Shown here: positions 62,509 to 64,000 of the stretch, piece after piece
Layout: every line of letters starts with the position of its first letter
How positions within the stretch are numbered: position 1 is the first letter of the stretch
NCBI RefSeq assembly: GCF_001552535.1
Contig: NZ_BCRJ01000073.1
Location: 1 to 64,000 of the forward strand
Reading direction: 5' to 3'
Source of the DNA: Nocardioides jensenii JCM 1364 = NBRC 14755
GTDB taxonomy: Bacteria > Actinomycetota > Actinomycetes > Propionibacteriales > Nocardioidaceae
DNA length: 64,000 nucleotides
The notes under the pieces: model-generated
Told to the model about the DNA's origin: nothing
The model's input: the letters and a program-made list of their open reading frames with translations, nothing else
The model's database searches: none
Made by a program: the position numbers and the translations under genes

Positions 62509-63690
62509 ATGACACTCACTCTCGGGAAACGCAGGACCACAGTCCTGGCCAGCACAGCACTCATCGTCATCGCGTTCATGGTGGCCCTCGTCCAGACTCC
62601 GGTGACCGCGGCGACCCCGCTGACCGTCAGCCAGGGCATCGCCACCCAGAACGGCTCGTCGGCCACCGTCCGCGGTTACGTCGTCGGTCAACCCACGGCC
62701 ACGAACACCGTGGTCACCAGCAGCTATCCGAACGACTACGCCTTGGCTCTCGCCGACAGTGCGACCGAGACCAGCACCTCGCGGATGCTCTACGTGCAGA
62801 TCCCTGCGGAGTTCCGCGCACAGTGGGGGCTCAGGTCGAACCCCTCGCTCAAGGGTCAGCAGGTCGACGTGACCGGCCTGCTGTCGGCGTACTTCTCCCA
62901 CCCGGGGTTGAAGTCGCCCACCGGGTTCGGCCTGGTCGGCTCCGACCCGGGAGACCCGGGCGATCCCGAGGACCCGACGGACCCGCCTCCCGGTGACGGT
63001 GAGCACGACGACTACTACGCCGACGCCCTGGGCAAGACCGGCACCGAGCTGCGCACCAGCCTGCACACGATCATCTCGGCGCAGACCAAGCTCAGCTACG
63101 ACCAGGTGTGGAACGCGTTGAAGGCCACCGACGAGGACCCCGCCAACAGCGCCAACGTGATCCTGCTCTACTCCGGCCGGTCGCAGAGCAAGTCCACCAA
63201 CGGCGGTGACCCCGACGACTGGAACCGTGAGCACGTCTGGGCCAAGTCGCACGGCGACTTCGGCACCGCCACCGGGCCGGGCACCGACATCCACCACCTG
63301 CGGCCCACCGACGTGTCGGTGAACTCGACGCGCGGCAACAAGGACTTCGACAACGGTGGCGGCACGGTCAGCGAGTGCTCCGGCTGCGCCACGGACGCCG
63401 ACTCGTTCGAGCCGCCGGACGCGGTCAAGGGCGACGTCGCCCGGATGATCCTCTACATGGCGATCCGCTACGAAGGCGGTGACGGTTTCGCGAACCTGGA
63501 GCCGAATGACCTGGTGAACAACGGCTCGAACCCCTACATGGGCAGGTTGTCGGTGCTCCTGGCCTGGAACGCCCAGGATCCGCCGAGCGCGTTCGAGGAG
63601 CACCGCAACGACGTGATCTTCGAGCAGTTCCAGCACAACCGGAACCCGTTCATCGACCACCCCGAGTGGGCCAACGCCATCTTCAACTGA
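62509..63690 (+). CDS. secreted endonuclease I with N-terminal OB-fold domain
   Basis: This 393-residue extracellular nuclease starts with a signal peptide (residues 1-34, ending near VTAA). A small OB-fold nucleic-acid-binding domain follows (LTVSQGIATQNGSSATVRGYV, about 36-140), then a Pro/Asp linker. The endonuclease I domain has DWNREHVWAKSHG and DIHHLRPTDVSVNSTRGNKDF, holding the catalytic His and metal ligands. It probably degrades DNA or RNA for nutrition. ATG 62509 is set by the signal peptide. Confidence 0.88.
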   Translation: MTLTLGKRRTTVLASTALIVIAFMVALVQTPVTAATPLTVSQGIATQNGSSATVRGYVVGQPTATNTVVTSSYPNDYALALADSATETSTSRMLYVQIPAEFRAQWGLRSNPSLKGQQVDVTGLLSAYFSHPGLKSPTGFGLVGSDPGDPGDPEDPTDPPPGDGEHDDYYADALGKTGTELRTSLHTIISAQTKLSYDQVWNALKATDEDPANSANVILLYSGRSQSKSTNGGDPDDWNREHVWAKSHGDFGTATGPGTDIHHLRPTDVSVNSTRGNKDFDNGGGTVSECSGCATDADSFEPPDAVKGDVARMILYMAIRYEGGDGFANLEPNDLVNNGSNPYMGRLSVLLAWNAQDPPSAFEEHRNDVIFEQFQHNRNPFIDHPEWANAIFN

Positions 63691-63718
63691 CAGTGCCGCG
63701 AACCACCGCGGGTGGGGG

Positions 63719-63916
63719 TCAGGAGCTGGGCATCAGGAACCAGGCGGCGGCATAGGCCAGTGCCACGGTGCCGAAGCTGAACAGCGCGCCGACCACGGTG
63801 AGGATGCGCACCAGGTTGACGTCGAGGTTGAAGTAGTCAGCGGCTCCGGCGCACACCCCTCCGAGCATCTGGTCGTGTCGGTTGCGCACCAGGCGCTTGC
63901 GGGCGAAGTCGTTCAT
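63719..63916 (-). CDS. PspC-domain small membrane protein
   Basis: This 65-residue protein carries a single PspC domain: LVRNRHDQMLGGVCAGAADY followed by FNLDVNLVRILTVVGALF and one more hydrophobic helix. PspC proteins sit in the membrane and link to phage-shock-type stress control. Its ATG overlaps the stop of the next gene upstream (ATGA). Confidence 0.88.
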   Translation of the reverse strand: MNDFARKRLVRNRHDQMLGGVCAGAADYFNLDVNLVRILTVVGALFSFGTVALAYAAAWFLMPSS

Positions 63917-64000
63917 CGGATCTCCTCGGTGGGTTCGGTGTCGTCGAACGGGTCGGTGGTCGTGGCCGTGGTCGGAGCAGGCGGGTCGGTGTCCTCCGCG
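63913..64000 (-). CDS. C-terminal tail of a gene running off the window
   Basis: The minus strand carries an open frame of 28 codons from the right edge to a TGA at 63915-63913 that overlaps the PspC start. The visible tail (AEDTDPPAPTTATTTDPF and on to TEEIR) is acidic and Thr/Pro-rich, so probably disordered. By context it belongs to the PspC operon, possibly another PspC membrane or sensor protein. The family cannot be named. Confidence 0.55.
   Translation of the reverse strand, partial: AEDTDPPAPTTATTTDPFDDTEPTEEIR

Overview
The window is about 70 percent GC. Genes are densely packed with frequent ATGA or GTGA stop/start overlaps, and many begin leaderless, with a -10 hexamer 6-7 nt before the start codon. 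It encodes mycothiol and coenzyme F420 enzymes, a His-tailed GroEL1 linked to groES, and CIRCE/HrcA operators. Together these point to a high-GC actinobacterium, most likely in or near Nocardioidaceae (inference). The gene set nnrD, alr, tsaE, tsaB, rimI, tsaD, groES, groEL1, guaB, guaB3, GMC oxidoreductase, guaA follows the order of the Mycobacterium tuberculosis Rv3396c-Rv3423c region with insertions, so this is chromosomal core rather than a mobile island. I see no prophage, insertion sequence, CRISPR array, rRNA or tRNA. No gap between genes exceeds 300 bases.

Layout. 1-6.5 kb (+): end of nnrD, an acyltransferase, then a translationally coupled run of alr, an alpha/beta hydrolase, a GNAT-TsaE fusion, tsaB, rimI and tsaD (cell-wall D-alanine and the tRNA t6A modification). 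6.5-9 kb (-): an ECF sigma factor with its membrane partner and a VOC protein. 9-13.3 kb (+): mycothiol-dependent formaldehyde dehydrogenase with a metallo-hydrolase, a DUF4234 membrane protein, an MpaB-like protein and a lipoprotein. 13.3-14.5 kb (-): an rRNA/tRNA-type methyltransferase. 14.5-16.8 kb: groES-groEL under two CIRCE operators. 17-19.7 kb (-): membrane glycosyltransferase and an EEP hydrolase. 19.9-25 kb (+): ACT-GNAT protein, guaB, two membrane proteins and guaB3. 25-26.8 kb (-): two DUF1707 membrane proteins. 26.9-33 kb (+): glpD and an aldehyde dehydrogenase/two-aminotransferase operon. 33-34.6 kb (-): membrane protein and SDR. 34.7-39.9 kb (+): semialdehyde dehydrogenase, GMC oxidoreductase, a candidate small RNA with two C-rich loops, and guaA. 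39.9-44.4 kb: ROK repressor divergent from a xylose/ribose-type ABC transporter. 44.5-46.1 kb: second ECF sigma module and a small GNAT. 46.1-47.4 kb (-): TerC behind a yybP-ykoY manganese riboswitch. 47.4-50.3 kb (+): VOC, methyltransferase, secreted EEP nuclease, Ddn-like protein. 50.3-55.9 kb: F420 module (fbiC, acyl-CoA dehydrogenase, LLM oxidoreductase, F420:NADP reductase). 55.9-59.4 kb (-): heterodimeric ABC exporter. 59.5-64 kb: YbaK deacylase, two glycerophosphodiesterases (one cytosolic, one secreted), secreted endonuclease I, PspC protein and the tail of another gene.

The strongest signals not explained by ordinary genes are: (1) the C-rich-loop small RNA at about 38157-38274, which resembles the actinobacterial 6C RNA; (2) the TerC riboswitch, whose 3' strand is perfectly complementary to the terC ribosome binding region; (3) a 21-bp repeat family forming palindromic arrays at two convergent gene junctions, each array supplying the stop codon of the minus-strand gene; (4) the large share of leaderless promoters; and (5) an ABC exporter pair whose two nucleotide-binding domains have lost complementary motifs.
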